Positions 18,230 through 26,984 of a stretch of DNA of 64,000 nt are shown here, in pieces. The notes under the pieces were generated by a model. The model was not told the DNA's origin. It ran no database searches and saw only the letters and a list, made by a program, of their open reading frames with translations. Both the position numbers and the translations under genes were made by a program. Numbering within the stretch: position 1 is the first letter of the stretch; every line of letters begins with the position of its first letter. The stretch is from positions 124,001-188,000 of the forward strand of contig NZ_FNAG01000005.1 of assembly GCF_900101825.1 (NCBI RefSeq). Direction: 5' to 3'. The DNA comes from Aquimonas voraii. Its GTDB lineage: Bacteria; Pseudomonadota; Gammaproteobacteria; Xanthomonadales; Xanthomonadaceae.

Positions 18230-18749
18230 GCGCCTGCGGTGGAGCGCCGCCGGCCTGCTCATGCTGTTGGCCGGCTGTGGCGCCGTCGATGCCCCGCGCG
18301 CCCGGATCGAAGACGCCCGCCGCCTGCAGCGTGGCGACAGCCTGCAGCTCGAAGTGCAGCAGCAACTCGAATTCCAGCCGCTGATGCTGGAGGCGCTGGC
18401 CAACGGCATCGGCCTGCGTCTCGACTACCACCTGCAGTACTGCGAATCCGCCGAGCGCGCCATTCGCAGCCTGTGGCTGCGCTACTACCCCTTGGCCGGC
18501 GAGTATGAAATGCGCTGGGAAGGCGAGGCGCAGGGCCGTCGCTTCGCCCGCCGTGGCTCCCTGCTGGCGGCGTTGGACCGCATCCGCATCGAGCTGCCGG
18601 CGCGGGCCGACAAATGCGAGCTGCAGCTGCGCGTGGAGCTCGAACGCTCGGCCCTGCCGGCGCCGCTGCGCTTTCCGGCTCTGATCGGCCTGCAGGACTG
18701 GCGGCTTGTGTCCGGCACCTATCGTCTGCCCGCGGTGGCCGCCCCGTGA
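18195..18749 (+). CDS. DUF4390 lipoprotein-like protein
   Basis: A 184-residue protein with a hydrophobic leader ending in a plausible lipobox (LLMLLAGCG), after which it would be a periplasmic lipoprotein of about 155 residues. The body (LRLDYHLQYCESAERAIRSL, LEFQPLMLEAL, RYYPLAGEYEMRW) matches the DUF4390 family, which is found between rsmB and an NtrY-like kinase gene in many proteobacteria. It begins inside the end of rsmB, and its stop overlaps the kinase GTG (GTGA), so translation is probably coupled to both. It may act as a periplasmic partner of the kinase, but this rests on gene order only. Confidence 0.85.
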   Translation: MASSSLHCASAERLRWSAAGLLMLLAGCGAVDAPRARIEDARRLQRGDSLQLEVQQQLEFQPLMLEALANGIGLRLDYHLQYCESAERAIRSLWLRYYPLAGEYEMRWEGEAQGRRFARRGSLLAALDRIRIELPARADKCELQLRVELERSALPAPLRFPALIGLQDWRLVSGTYRLPAVAAP

Positions 18750-20884
18750 CGCTGGGCCGCAAGCTTCCCCTGCCGCGTCGCGCCGGCCCGCTGCTGCTGG
18801 CGCTGGGTGTGCTGGTGCTGGTGTTCTCGGCGCTCTATCTCGCCGCCAGCGCGGAGGGTCTCGGCACCCGCTTCGCCGGTCTTTATCCCTGGGTCTTCCT
18901 CGGTGCCGGCGCGGCCGTGCTGCTGCTCGCAGTGGCCATCCTCGGGCGTCTGCTCAAGCTGCGCAGGCAGCTGCGCTCCGGCGAGCCCGGTGCGCGGCTG
19001 ACGCGACGCCTGCTGATCCTGCTGCTCGCGCTGTCGGTGCCACCGGTGCTGCTGGTGTTCGCGTTCTCCGCGCGCTTCGTCGGCGCCAGCGTCGACAGCT
19101 GGCTGCGCGCAAACAGCGTCGAAGCCATGGACAGTGCGCTGGAGCTAGCGCGTCTGCAGCTGGAGGACCGCCGCAGCGATGCCCTGCAGCGCGCCGGGCG
19201 CGCGCTGGAGCGCATGCGCCGCGACCGCTTCGACCTCGCCGGCGCCATCGAACAGTCGCTGGATGAGATCGACGCCGCGCAGCTGGCGCTGTTCGACGGC
19301 GATGGCCGCATCCGCCACATCGCCGCGGCCGCGCCCGGTCTGCTGCTGCCCTCGCCGCCCGACGAGGACGCGCGCGCTGCGCTCAGCGCCCGCGGGCGCC
19401 TGATCGACCAGATCCGCGTGGGCGAGGCCGATTATCTGCGCGTGCTGCAGGACCCCGACTTCGAGACCGGCCAGGTGCTGCAGGCGCTGTTCGCGCTGCC
19501 GCCGCGTCTCGTCGAGCTCAGCGGCAAGGTCGAGGCCGCCGCCTTCGGCACCCGCCAGGCGCTGTTCCTGCGCGAGCAGCTCAAGCTGACCTTCGTCCTC
19601 ATCCTGAGCCTGGTGGCCCTGCTCTCGGTCTTTCTTGCCGTGCTCATCGCCTTCGATCTGGCTCGGCGTCTGGTCTCGCCGATTGGTCGACTGTCGGCAG
19701 CGACGCGCGCGGTCGCCGCGGGGCGTCTGGAGCCGCTGGACGTACCGCCGCGCGGCGATGAGCTGGGCTTCCTGGTCGAGAGCTTCAACCGCATGACGGT
19801 CGAGCTGGCGGCAAGCCGCGAGCGCGCCGCCGCCAGCGCCGCCGAGACCGAACGCCAGCGCGCCTTTCTCGAGACCGTGCTGGCGCGCCTGTCCTCGGCG
19901 GTGCTGGTGTTCGACGCCGACGGCATCCTGCGCGGCGCCAATGCGGCTGCCGCCGAACTGGCCGCGGCACCCCTCGGCGAGCTGCAGGGGCGGCCGCTGG
20001 AGGCGCTCAAGCGGGGCTGCCCGACCCTGGCCGATGTGTTTGGTCTGGCCGCCCAGCGCCTGCGCGAAGGCGCGCCCGAGTGGCGCGAGGAATGCGCGGT
20101 CGAAGAAGGCGGTCTACGTCGCCTGCTGCTGGTGCGCGGCGCGCGTTTGCCCGACGCCGGCCAGGTGCTGGTGATCGACGACACCAGCCACATCGATCGT
20201 GCGCGTCGCGACGCCGCCTGGTCCGAAGTGGCGCGCCGACTCGCGCACGAGGTCAAGAACCCGCTGACGCCGATCCAGCTCTCGGCTGAGCGCCTGCGTC
20301 GCCGGGTGCTGCCGCAGCTGGCCGCGGCCGAAGCCGAGGTGCTTGATCGGGCGACTCACACCATCGTGGCCCAGGTCGATGCCCTCAAGGCTCTGGTCAA
20401 TGCCTTCGGCGAGTACGCGCGCCCGCCGCAGCTCAGCCTGGTGGAGACCGACATCGTCGCGCTGGTGGACGAAGTGCTGGAGCTCTACGAGCACGATCCG
20501 CGCCTGCGGCTGCGCCGCGAGTTCGCCAGCCCGCTGCCGCGCCCGCGGGTCGATGCCGGGCGCCTGCGCCAGGTGCTGCACAACCTGCTGAAGAACGCAC
20601 TGGAGGCCAGCGCGGAGCGTCCCGCGCTGACGGTCTGCATCCGTCTCGCCCTGCAACGCCTGGGCGACCGCGACTGGCTGGACCTGAGCGTTGAGGACGA
20701 TGGCCCCGGCCTGCCGGAGGGCTTCGCCGGCGACTGGTTCGAGCCCTACCGGAGCAGCAAGCCCAAGGGCTCGGGCCTCGGGCTTGCGATCTGCCGCCGC
20801 ATTGCCGAGGAGCACGGCGGCCAGCTGTTGGCCGAGAACCGCGCGGAAGGCGGGGCCCGCTTCGTTCTGCGGCTGCCGTGTTGA
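18746..20884 (+). CDS. NtrY-like membrane sensor histidine kinase
   Basis: A 712-residue kinase started by a GTG that overlaps the DUF4390 stop. The N-terminus has two membrane segments (LLLALGVLVLVFSALYLAA and WVFLGAGAAVLLLAVAIL), a third at about 95 (LLILLLALSVPPVLLVFAF), a periplasmic region, then a fourth (LTFVLILSLVALLSVFLAVL). These are followed by HAMP (ARRLVSPIGRLSAATRAVA), PAS (about 380-490), HisKA with the phospho-His in RRLAHEVKNPLTP, and HATPase with intact N, G1 and G2 boxes (LLKNALEAS, DDGPGLP, GSGLGLAIC). NtrY senses nitrogen- or redox-related signals and signals to NtrX in other bacteria, but no ntrX lies next to it here. A repeat element follows immediately. Confidence 0.92.
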   Translation: MTLGRKLPLPRRAGPLLLALGVLVLVFSALYLAASAEGLGTRFAGLYPWVFLGAGAAVLLLAVAILGRLLKLRRQLRSGEPGARLTRRLLILLLALSVPPVLLVFAFSARFVGASVDSWLRANSVEAMDSALELARLQLEDRRSDALQRAGRALERMRRDRFDLAGAIEQSLDEIDAAQLALFDGDGRIRHIAAAAPGLLLPSPPDEDARAALSARGRLIDQIRVGEADYLRVLQDPDFETGQVLQALFALPPRLVELSGKVEAAAFGTRQALFLREQLKLTFVLILSLVALLSVFLAVLIAFDLARRLVSPIGRLSAATRAVAAGRLEPLDVPPRGDELGFLVESFNRMTVELAASRERAAASAAETERQRAFLETVLARLSSAVLVFDADGILRGANAAAAELAAAPLGELQGRPLEALKRGCPTLADVFGLAAQRLREGAPEWREECAVEEGGLRRLLLVRGARLPDAGQVLVIDDTSHIDRARRDAAWSEVARRLAHEVKNPLTPIQLSAERLRRRVLPQLAAAEAEVLDRATHTIVAQVDALKALVNAFGEYARPPQLSLVETDIVALVDEVLELYEHDPRLRLRREFASPLPRPRVDAGRLRQVLHNLLKNALEASAERPALTVCIRLALQRLGDRDWLDLSVEDDGPGLPEGFAGDWFEPYRSSKPKGSGLGLAICRRIAEEHGGQLLAENRAEGGARFVLRLPC

Positions 20885-21036
20885 GAGCCGGGATCCGGGA
20901 TTCGCTTGGGCTGAGGGCGATCTGGAGTACCTGCGGTCGCCTGCATTCCTTGCAGAACGGCGAACCGCGGCCAGCAGCGGCGCTCCCAGTGCCGTGCGCT
21001 GCGCGCAGGCTCAATCCCCAATCCCCAATCCCCGCC
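20885..21036. repeat. Intergenic GGGATT-type repeat element, copy A
   Basis: The element starts right after the kinase stop with GAGCCGGGATCCGGGATTCG and ends with CAATCCCCAATCCCCAATCC followed by CCG, which is roughly the inverse of the start. The 110 bp between the arms have no gene. The same two arm types, in the same relative orientation, flank the repeat block at 53436-53874. The downstream CBS gene has a -10-like TATAGT at 21049-21054, just outside the right arm. Confidence 0.7.
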
Positions 21037-21088
21037 TCCCTGTGGGCGTATAGTCCTTCCCACATGTCCACCATGGGGAGGCCACGGC

Positions 21089-21517
21089 GTGCACAGCATC
21101 CGACAGATCCTTGAGGGCAAGACTGCGCAGGTCGTCTGCGTGACCGAGCAGACGCCGGTGCTGGAAGTGATCCGGCTGATGGCCGAGCACGCCATCGGTT
21201 CGGTGCTGGTGATGCGTGGCGACCAACTGGTCGGCATTGCCACCGAGCGCGACTACGCGCGCAAGGTGATCCTGAAAGGGCGCAGTTCGCAGGACACCCC
21301 CGTCGCCGACATCATGTCGAGCCCGGTGCTCACGGTGGGCCCCGGCGAGGACATCCGCCGCTGCATGCATATCGTTACCGAGAAGCGCATCCGCCACCTG
21401 CCGGTGGTGGAAGCCGGGCAGGTCGTCGGGCTGATCTCGATTGGCGACCTGCTGAAGTGGGTGATCCGCGAGCAGGCGCAGGAAATCGAGCAGCTGCAGC
21501 AGTACATCGCCGGCTGA
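21089..21517 (+). CDS. CBS-domain pair protein
   Basis: A 142-residue protein made of two CBS motifs and little else (VLEVIRLMAEHAIGSVLVM...LVGIATERDYARKV; then VADIMSSPVLTVGPGEDIRRCM...RHLPVVEAGQVVGLISIGD). It ends in a short helix (IREQAQEIEQLQQYIAG). Stand-alone CBS pairs bind adenine nucleotides and act as energy- or ligand-sensing modules on partner proteins. The partner here is unknown. The GTG at 21089 is used because no ATG fits and the N-terminal MHSIRQILEGK matches the family. Transcribed alone, with a good hairpin terminator 36 bp downstream. Confidence 0.93.
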   Translation: MHSIRQILEGKTAQVVCVTEQTPVLEVIRLMAEHAIGSVLVMRGDQLVGIATERDYARKVILKGRSSQDTPVADIMSSPVLTVGPGEDIRRCMHIVTEKRIRHLPVVEAGQVVGLISIGDLLKWVIREQAQEIEQLQQYIAG

Positions 21518-21553
21518 GGCTGGCGCCTCGCGTCGGGGCCACCGCTGAAACGA

Positions 21554-21578
21554 ACGGGGCGCCGCAAGGGCGCCCCGT
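21554..21578. terminator. Hairpin terminator between CBS gene and tolC
   Basis: A 10-bp perfect stem (ACGGGGCGCC, loop GCAAG, GGCGCCCCGT) lies between the convergent CBS and tolC genes, 36 bp from one stop and 26 bp from the other. It can serve both directions. There is no clear T-run. Confidence 0.7.
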
Positions 21579-21604
21579 CCGGATGCTCTGCCTTGGAGCC
21601 CGTC

Positions 21605-23026
21605 TCAGTCGTTCTGGAACTCGGCCAGCGCGGCCTCGGCGTCGCGCACCAGCAGGCGGTTGACCGCGGCGATGTCCTGCACGTCGATCACGCCGGCGGC
21701 CTGCTTGAGCGCCAAGCCGTTGACCAGGAAGTTGTGGCGGGCATTCGAGTAGTCGCGCTGTGCGCTGGTCAGCACCTGCTGCGAGAGCAGCACGTCGACG
21801 ATGGTGCGGGTACCCACTTCGAAGCCGGCCTCGGTGGCTTCCAGCGCGCTGCGCGCCGACACCAGGGCCTGGGCGCGGGCCTCGATCTCGGAGATGCCGG
21901 CCAGCACCGCGCGGTAGGCGTTGCGGGTCTGGCGGGTGACCGCGCGGCGCTCCTGCTCCAGGCGGTCCTCGTTGGCGTCACGCGTGTACACCGCCTGGCG
22001 AACCTGGGACTGCACGCGGCCGCCGGTGTACAGGGGGATGCTCAGATTCAAGCTGATCGAACTGCCCAGGCTGTCGCTGCTGGTCGGTCGGGTGAGACCC
22101 GAGGCCAGTATCGCCTCCCCCCAGCTGGTGGGGCCGCCGCTGCGTCCGGCGGTGAGTCCCAGCGTCGGCAGGTGGGCGGAGCGCGCGGTCGCGATGTCCT
22201 GTTGGGCCGCTTCAAGCGCCAGGGCGCGCGAGCGCAGCACGGGGTTCTCGTTGAGCGCTGTCTGCACCCACTGGTCGAGATCGGCGGGCTCCGGCATCAC
22301 GGGACTGAAGTTCTCGTCGAGGCCCTGCAGGTTCTGCAGGTACTGCCCGGTCAGCTCGGCGAGGGCCTCGCGGGCATCGTCAAGCGCATTGGCAGCATTG
22401 ATCGCGGCGGCGCGCGAGGCGTCGTAGCGGGCGCGTGCTTCGTGCACATCGGTGATCGCGGTCAGGCCGACCTCGAAGCGCTGCTCGGCCTGGTCCAGCT
22501 GGCGCTTCACGGCGCGCTCGTCGGCGCGAGCAAACACCAAGCTGTCGACTGCCGTCAGCGTGGTGAAGTACGCCTGGGCGACGCGCAGAGCCAAGCCGTC
22601 GACGGCCGCATCGTAGTCGGCATCGGCGGCGCTGGCCCGCGAGCGGCTGGCCCGCAGGCGTGTGTAGTTGCTGTGGTCGTACAGGCTCTGCTGCAGATTG
22701 ATACCCCAGTCCTTCGACCGTGTCTCACTGCGCGAGACCTCACGACCGAACAGAAATCCGCCGTCCGGGTTTTCCGTGAAAGTGAAGCGCGAGCTCTTGC
22801 CCGAGCTGTCGGAAAAACCCGCCGAGGCACCCAACTGCGGCAGCAGGGCCGAACGGCTCTGTACCACGCCCTCGCCGGTGGCCATGCGCTGCGCCTCGAC
22901 GGCGGCCAGCTGCGGGTCGCTCTGTCGGGCGAGCTCGTAGGCCTGCATCAGATCGGCGGCACCCGCGCTACTGGCGGCAGCAAGGGCGAGGGCGAAACTC
23001 AGGGGACGCAGGCTGGGCAGTCGCAT
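21605..23026 (-). CDS. tolC: TolC family outer-membrane channel
   Basis: A 473-residue protein with a signal peptide (LRPLSFALALAAASSAGA, cut before ADLMQAYELA) and the two outer-membrane-efflux (OEP) repeats: ARQSDPQLAAVEAQR early, NPVLRSRALALEAAQQDI in the second half, with NLSIPLYTGGRVQSQVRQA and VGTRTIVDVLLSQQ. TolC trimers form the outer-membrane exit duct of RND pumps and type I secretion. The start at 23026 was chosen for the signal peptide. It lies 37 bp downstream of pcm on the same strand, and an RND pump operon without its own outer-membrane gene ends 886 bp upstream, so it probably serves that pump too. Confidence 0.95.
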   Translation of the reverse strand: MRLPSLRPLSFALALAAASSAGAADLMQAYELARQSDPQLAAVEAQRMATGEGVVQSRSALLPQLGASAGFSDSSGKSSRFTFTENPDGGFLFGREVSRSETRSKDWGINLQQSLYDHSNYTRLRASRSRASAADADYDAAVDGLALRVAQAYFTTLTAVDSLVFARADERAVKRQLDQAEQRFEVGLTAITDVHEARARYDASRAAAINAANALDDAREALAELTGQYLQNLQGLDENFSPVMPEPADLDQWVQTALNENPVLRSRALALEAAQQDIATARSAHLPTLGLTAGRSGGPTSWGEAILASGLTRPTSSDSLGSSISLNLSIPLYTGGRVQSQVRQAVYTRDANEDRLEQERRAVTRQTRNAYRAVLAGISEIEARAQALVSARSALEATEAGFEVGTRTIVDVLLSQQVLTSAQRDYSNARHNFLVNGLALKQAAGVIDVQDIAAVNRLLVRDAEAALAEFQND

Positions 23027-23063
23027 GGCAGTTCCTTTGGCGAGCGTGGGCGCGAGGGGCGGG

Positions 23064-23717
23064 CTACAGCGCGAAGCGCTGCACCGGCTCGGCGCCGTGG
23101 AGGTAGGGGACGTCGGTTTCAAACAGGCTTTCCAGCGCCCAGCCGTGCTCGGCGCGGGTATAGAGCACCGCTTCCTGCACGGGGCTGTGGCCGCGGATGA
23201 CGAACAGCCTGCCGCCCGGGCGCACCCAGCTCAGGAAGCGCTCGGGCAGCTCGGCGACGGCGCCGCCGATGGCGACGGCGTCGAACTGGCGGCCGGGCTG
23301 GAATTGGAGCGCATCGGCGGCTTCAAGACTCACGTTGACCAGCCCAGCGGCCTGCAGCCGGGTGCGGGCACGGTCGATGAAGTCAGGGTGCAGGTCGATG
23401 CTGTGGACGGCGCGCGCCAAGCGGGCGAGGCAGGCGGTCAGGTAGCCAGAGCCGGTGCCGATTTCCAGCACTTCATGCTCCGGGGCCAGGTCCAGCGCCT
23501 GCAGCAGGCGGCCTTCGATCACCGGCTTCAGCATGAACTCCCCGTGCTCCAGCGGCAGGGCGAGGTCGGCATAGGCGAGCTTGCGGTGCCGGGCGGGCGC
23601 GAAATCCTCGCGCTTGACCGAGCCGATGACGTCGAGCACGCGGAAGTCCAGCACCTCCCAGGGGCGGACCTGCTGCTCGACCATCGCGAAACGGGCCTGC
23701 TCGAAATCAACTGCCAT
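23064..23717 (-). CDS. pcm: Protein-L-isoaspartate O-methyltransferase family protein
   Basis: A 217-residue PIMT-type methyltransferase. The N-terminus (FEQARFAMVEQQVRPWEVLD and KREDFAP) and the SAM-binding core EVLEIGTGSGYLTACLARLA, then FDAVAIGGAVAELP, match the short PIMT-like proteins found just upstream of tolC in Lysobacterales. The start at 23717 gives MAVDFEQARF; the open frame upstream lacks similarity. Whether it repairs isoaspartate or methylates another target is not certain, because this subgroup is divergent. It has a good promoter at 23768-23797. Confidence 0.88.
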   Translation of the reverse strand: MAVDFEQARFAMVEQQVRPWEVLDFRVLDVIGSVKREDFAPARHRKLAYADLALPLEHGEFMLKPVIEGRLLQALDLAPEHEVLEIGTGSGYLTACLARLARAVHSIDLHPDFIDRARTRLQAAGLVNVSLEAADALQFQPGRQFDAVAIGGAVAELPERFLSWVRPGGRLFVIRGHSPVQEAVLYTRAEHGWALESLFETDVPYLHGAEPVQRFAL

Positions 23718-23767
23718 GTTCGTGTCCTGCCTGCGGGGGCCCGCGTCGCGCGGGCGCGTAACCGCCG

Positions 23768-23797
23768 ATTGTAGGCGCTGGCCTTGTGCTCCGCCAA
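23768..23797 (-). promoter_or_regulatory. Sigma70-type promoter of pcm-tolC
   Basis: On the minus strand, TTGGCG (23797-23792) and TACAAT (23773-23768) are separated by 18 bp and lie about 50 nt upstream of the pcm start. This gives pcm-tolC its own transcription start apart from the efflux operon. Confidence 0.5.
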
Positions 23798-23912
23798 ATG
23801 ACGCCGCGGCGCGGGGCGGCCCGAACCCCGCATCCATGCACGCCGCACCTTGCCCGACCCGTCGCCCCGACCGCAGTGCGGAAAGTCACCGTGACCGAAG
23901 GCAGGGGCCGAG

Positions 23913-26900
23913 TCATGCGCGGGTGGCCGACAGCGGACGGACCCGGTGCCAAGCGGCATACAGGGCGGGCAGGAACAGCAGGGTGAGCGCCGTGGCTACC
24001 AGCAGGCCGCCCATGATCGCCACCGCCATCGGTCCGAAGAAAGCGCTGCGCGACAGCGGAATCATCGCCAGGATCGCCGTCAACGCCGTAAGCACGATCG
24101 GCCGGAAGCGCCGCACTGTCGCCTCGACGATCGCTTCTACCGGCGAGACGCCCTCTGCGAGATCGTGTTCGATCTGGTCGACCAGAATCACCGAGTTGCG
24201 CATGATCATGCCGGCCAGGGCGATGGTGCCCAGCATGGCGACGAAGCCGAAGGGCCGGCCAAACAGCAGCAGGAAGGCGGTGACGCCGATCAGGCCCAGC
24301 GGCGCCGTCAGCAGGACGATCACCGAGTTGCCGAAGCTGCGCAGCTGCAGCATCAGGAGGGTGAAGACCACTCCGAAGAACAGCGGCATGCCGGCCGCGA
24401 TGGAGCGCGAACCGCGGCCGGCATCCTCGACCGATCCGCCAACCTCCAGCAAGTAGCCGGACGGAAGTGCGGCCCGCAGCTCGGCCATCCGCGGTGCCAG
24501 TTCGGCGACCGCGGTGGCCGGCTGCACGCCGTCGACGATATCCGCGCGCACGGTCACCGTCGGCAGGCGGTTGCGATGCCAGACGATGCCCTCTTCGAAG
24601 TCGTACTCCAGTCGCGCGATCTGACTCAGCGGCACGCTGCCGCCGCGGCTGGTCGGCACCGCCAGGCTGCCCAGCATGGACAGGCTGGCGCGCTCCTCGG
24701 CCGGCCCGCGCAGCAGGATCTGGACCTGTTCATTGTCTTCGCGCAGGGTGCTGACCGGCGTGCCCGACAGCGAGCCCTGCAGGAACAGGGCGAGCTGGGC
24801 CGAGCTGACGCCGAGCGCGCGGGCGCGCTCCTGTTCGATCTCCAGCCGCACGATCTTGCTCGGCTCCTCCCAGTCGAGGTGCACGTTGAACAGGGCGGGA
24901 TGTGCACGCATGCGCTCCTCCACGGCGTGGGCGTGCCTGCGCACCACGTCGATGTGCTCGCCGGAGACGCGGAACTGCACCGGGTAGCCCACCGGCGGAC
25001 CGTTCTCGAGCCTTGAAACGCGGGTGCGCACCTGCGGGAACAGCTGGGGCAGGTTCTCCAGCAGCCAGCCGCGCAGGGCTTCGCGCTCTTCGATCGAGCG
25101 GGTCAGCAGCACGAACTGCGCAAAGCCGGTCTGCGGCAGCTGTTGGTCCAGCGGCAGATAGAAGCGCGGCGAGCCGGTGCCGACGTAGGCCACGTAGTTT
25201 TCGATGTCTTCGCGTTGGGCGAGAAGCGCCTCGAAGCGTCGCGCCTCGGCCTCGGTAGCCGCCAGAGAGCTGCCCTCGGCCAGCTTGAAGTCGACCATCA
25301 GCTCCAGCCGCGACGAGGCTGGGAAGAACTGCTGCGGCACCAGCCGGAACAGCGCCAGCGAGCCGGCGAACCCCAGCACCGTCACCGCGATCACTGTCCA
25401 GCGGCGTTCGACGCACCAGGCCACGACACCGCGGAAGCGCTGGTAGAAGGGCTTCTGGTAGGGATCGGGCGCATGCGCTTGGCCGCCCTTGTGGAAGTCG
25501 GGCAGCAGGCGGTCGCCCAAGTAGGGGACGAACACCACGGCGGCGATCCACGACACCACCAGGGCCAGGGTCACCACCTCGAAGATCGAGCGCGTGTACT
25601 CGCCCGTGCTGGAGTTGGCGGTGGCGATCGGCAGGAAGCCGGCGGCGGTGATGAGCGTGCCGGTCAGCATCGGGAAGGCCGTCGAGGTCCAGGCGAAGGC
25701 GGCGGCCCGCAGGCGGTCGAAACCCTGCTCCATCTTGATGGCCATCATCTCGACCGCGATGATCGCGTCGTCGACCAGCAGGCCCAGTGCCAGCACCAGC
25801 GCACCCAGTGAGATCTTGTGCAGGCCGATGCCGAAGTAGTGCATGCCGGCGAAGGTCATCGCCAGCACCAGCGGGATCGACAGCGCCACCACCAGGCCGG
25901 TGCGGAAGCCGAGCGAGAAGAAGCTCACCAGCAGCACGATGATGACGGCCTCGGCCAAGACCTGCACGAACTCGCGCACCGAGGCGCGCACGGCTGCCGG
26001 CTGATCCGAAACCTTCTGCAGGCTCATGCCCACGGGCAGGGTCTGCTGCAGGCGCTGGAATTCGTCCTCGAGGCGCTCGCCGAGGCGGATGATGTCGCCA
26101 CCGCGGCGCATCGATACGGCGATGCCGATCGCGTCCTTGCCCATGAAGCGCATCCGCGGTTCCGGCGGGTCGGAAAAGCCGCGGAACACCTCGGCCACAT
26201 CACCAATGCGGAAGTCACGGTCGCCCACGCGCAGCGGGAAGCCGCGGATGTCCTCGACATCGTCGAAGCGGCCCGACACGCGCAGGCGCACGCGCTCGCC
26301 GGGGGTCTCGAAGAAGCTGGCGTCGGCGACTGCGTTCTGCTCGTCCAGCGCGCGCTGCACTTCTGCCAGGGGCAGGCCGAGCGCGGCCAGCTTGGTGTTG
26401 CTGAGCTCGATCCAGATGCGCTCCTGCTGGAGTCCGAGCAGTTCGATCTTGCCGACGTCGGGCACGCGCATCAGCTCCAGCTCGAGGCGCTCGGCGTAGT
26501 CCTTCAGCGTGGCGTAGTCGAAGCCCTCGCCCGACAGCGCATAGATGTTGCCGAAGGTGTCGCCGAATTCGTCATTGAAGAACGGTCCTTGAATGCCAGC
26601 CGGCAGGCTGGGCCGCAGGTCGCCGACCTTCTTGCGCACCTGGTACCAGAGTTCGGGCAGGTCCTTCGAGCGCAGCGAATCCTTCGCGACGAACTGCACC
26701 AGCGACTCGCCCGGGCGCGAGTAGGCGCGGATGAATTCGTAGTTGCCGGTCTCCATGAGCTTGCGCTCGACCCGGTCGGTGATCTGGCGCGCGACTTCCT
26801 CGGCGGAAGCGCCCGGCCACAGGGTGCGCACCACCATCACCTTGAAGGTGAAGGGCGGGTCCTCGCTTTGGCCCAGCCGGCCGTAGGAAACGATGCCCAA

Positions 26901-26978
26901 GAGCGCCAGCCCGAGCATGGCGTAGACCACCAGGCTGCGGTTGCGCAGGGCCCATTCGGAGAGATTGAAGCCGATCAT
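23913..26978 (-). CDS. RND efflux transporter, inner-membrane pump subunit
   Basis: A 1021-residue pump of the AcrB/HAE1 superfamily with the usual 12-segment plan: N-terminal segment LVVYAMLGLALLGIVSYG, the periplasmic porter region, proton-relay aspartates in GLLVDDAIIAVEMM, a second half starting VIAVTVLGFAGSLALFRL, and GMIMRNSVILVDQI near the end, where Arg stands in for the Lys of AcrB. The sequence resembles the branch whose substrates are biocides or organic compounds, but the substrate cannot be read from sequence. The start codon lies 6 bp after the adaptor stop. A TetR repressor is encoded divergently. The likely outer-membrane partner is the tolC gene further downstream. Confidence 0.95.
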   Translation of the reverse strand: MIGFNLSEWALRNRSLVVYAMLGLALLGIVSYGRLGQSEDPPFTFKVMVVRTLWPGASAEEVARQITDRVERKLMETGNYEFIRAYSRPGESLVQFVAKDSLRSKDLPELWYQVRKKVGDLRPSLPAGIQGPFFNDEFGDTFGNIYALSGEGFDYATLKDYAERLELELMRVPDVGKIELLGLQQERIWIELSNTKLAALGLPLAEVQRALDEQNAVADASFFETPGERVRLRVSGRFDDVEDIRGFPLRVGDRDFRIGDVAEVFRGFSDPPEPRMRFMGKDAIGIAVSMRRGGDIIRLGERLEDEFQRLQQTLPVGMSLQKVSDQPAAVRASVREFVQVLAEAVIIVLLVSFFSLGFRTGLVVALSIPLVLAMTFAGMHYFGIGLHKISLGALVLALGLLVDDAIIAVEMMAIKMEQGFDRLRAAAFAWTSTAFPMLTGTLITAAGFLPIATANSSTGEYTRSIFEVVTLALVVSWIAAVVFVPYLGDRLLPDFHKGGQAHAPDPYQKPFYQRFRGVVAWCVERRWTVIAVTVLGFAGSLALFRLVPQQFFPASSRLELMVDFKLAEGSSLAATEAEARRFEALLAQREDIENYVAYVGTGSPRFYLPLDQQLPQTGFAQFVLLTRSIEEREALRGWLLENLPQLFPQVRTRVSRLENGPPVGYPVQFRVSGEHIDVVRRHAHAVEERMRAHPALFNVHLDWEEPSKIVRLEIEQERARALGVSSAQLALFLQGSLSGTPVSTLREDNEQVQILLRGPAEERASLSMLGSLAVPTSRGGSVPLSQIARLEYDFEEGIVWHRNRLPTVTVRADIVDGVQPATAVAELAPRMAELRAALPSGYLLEVGGSVEDAGRGSRSIAAGMPLFFGVVFTLLMLQLRSFGNSVIVLLTAPLGLIGVTAFLLLFGRPFGFVAMLGTIALAGMIMRNSVILVDQIEHDLAEGVSPVEAIVEATVRRFRPIVLTALTAILAMIPLSRSAFFGPMAVAIMGGLLVATALTLLFLPALYAAWHRVRPLSATRA

Positions 26979-26984
26979 GATGGC

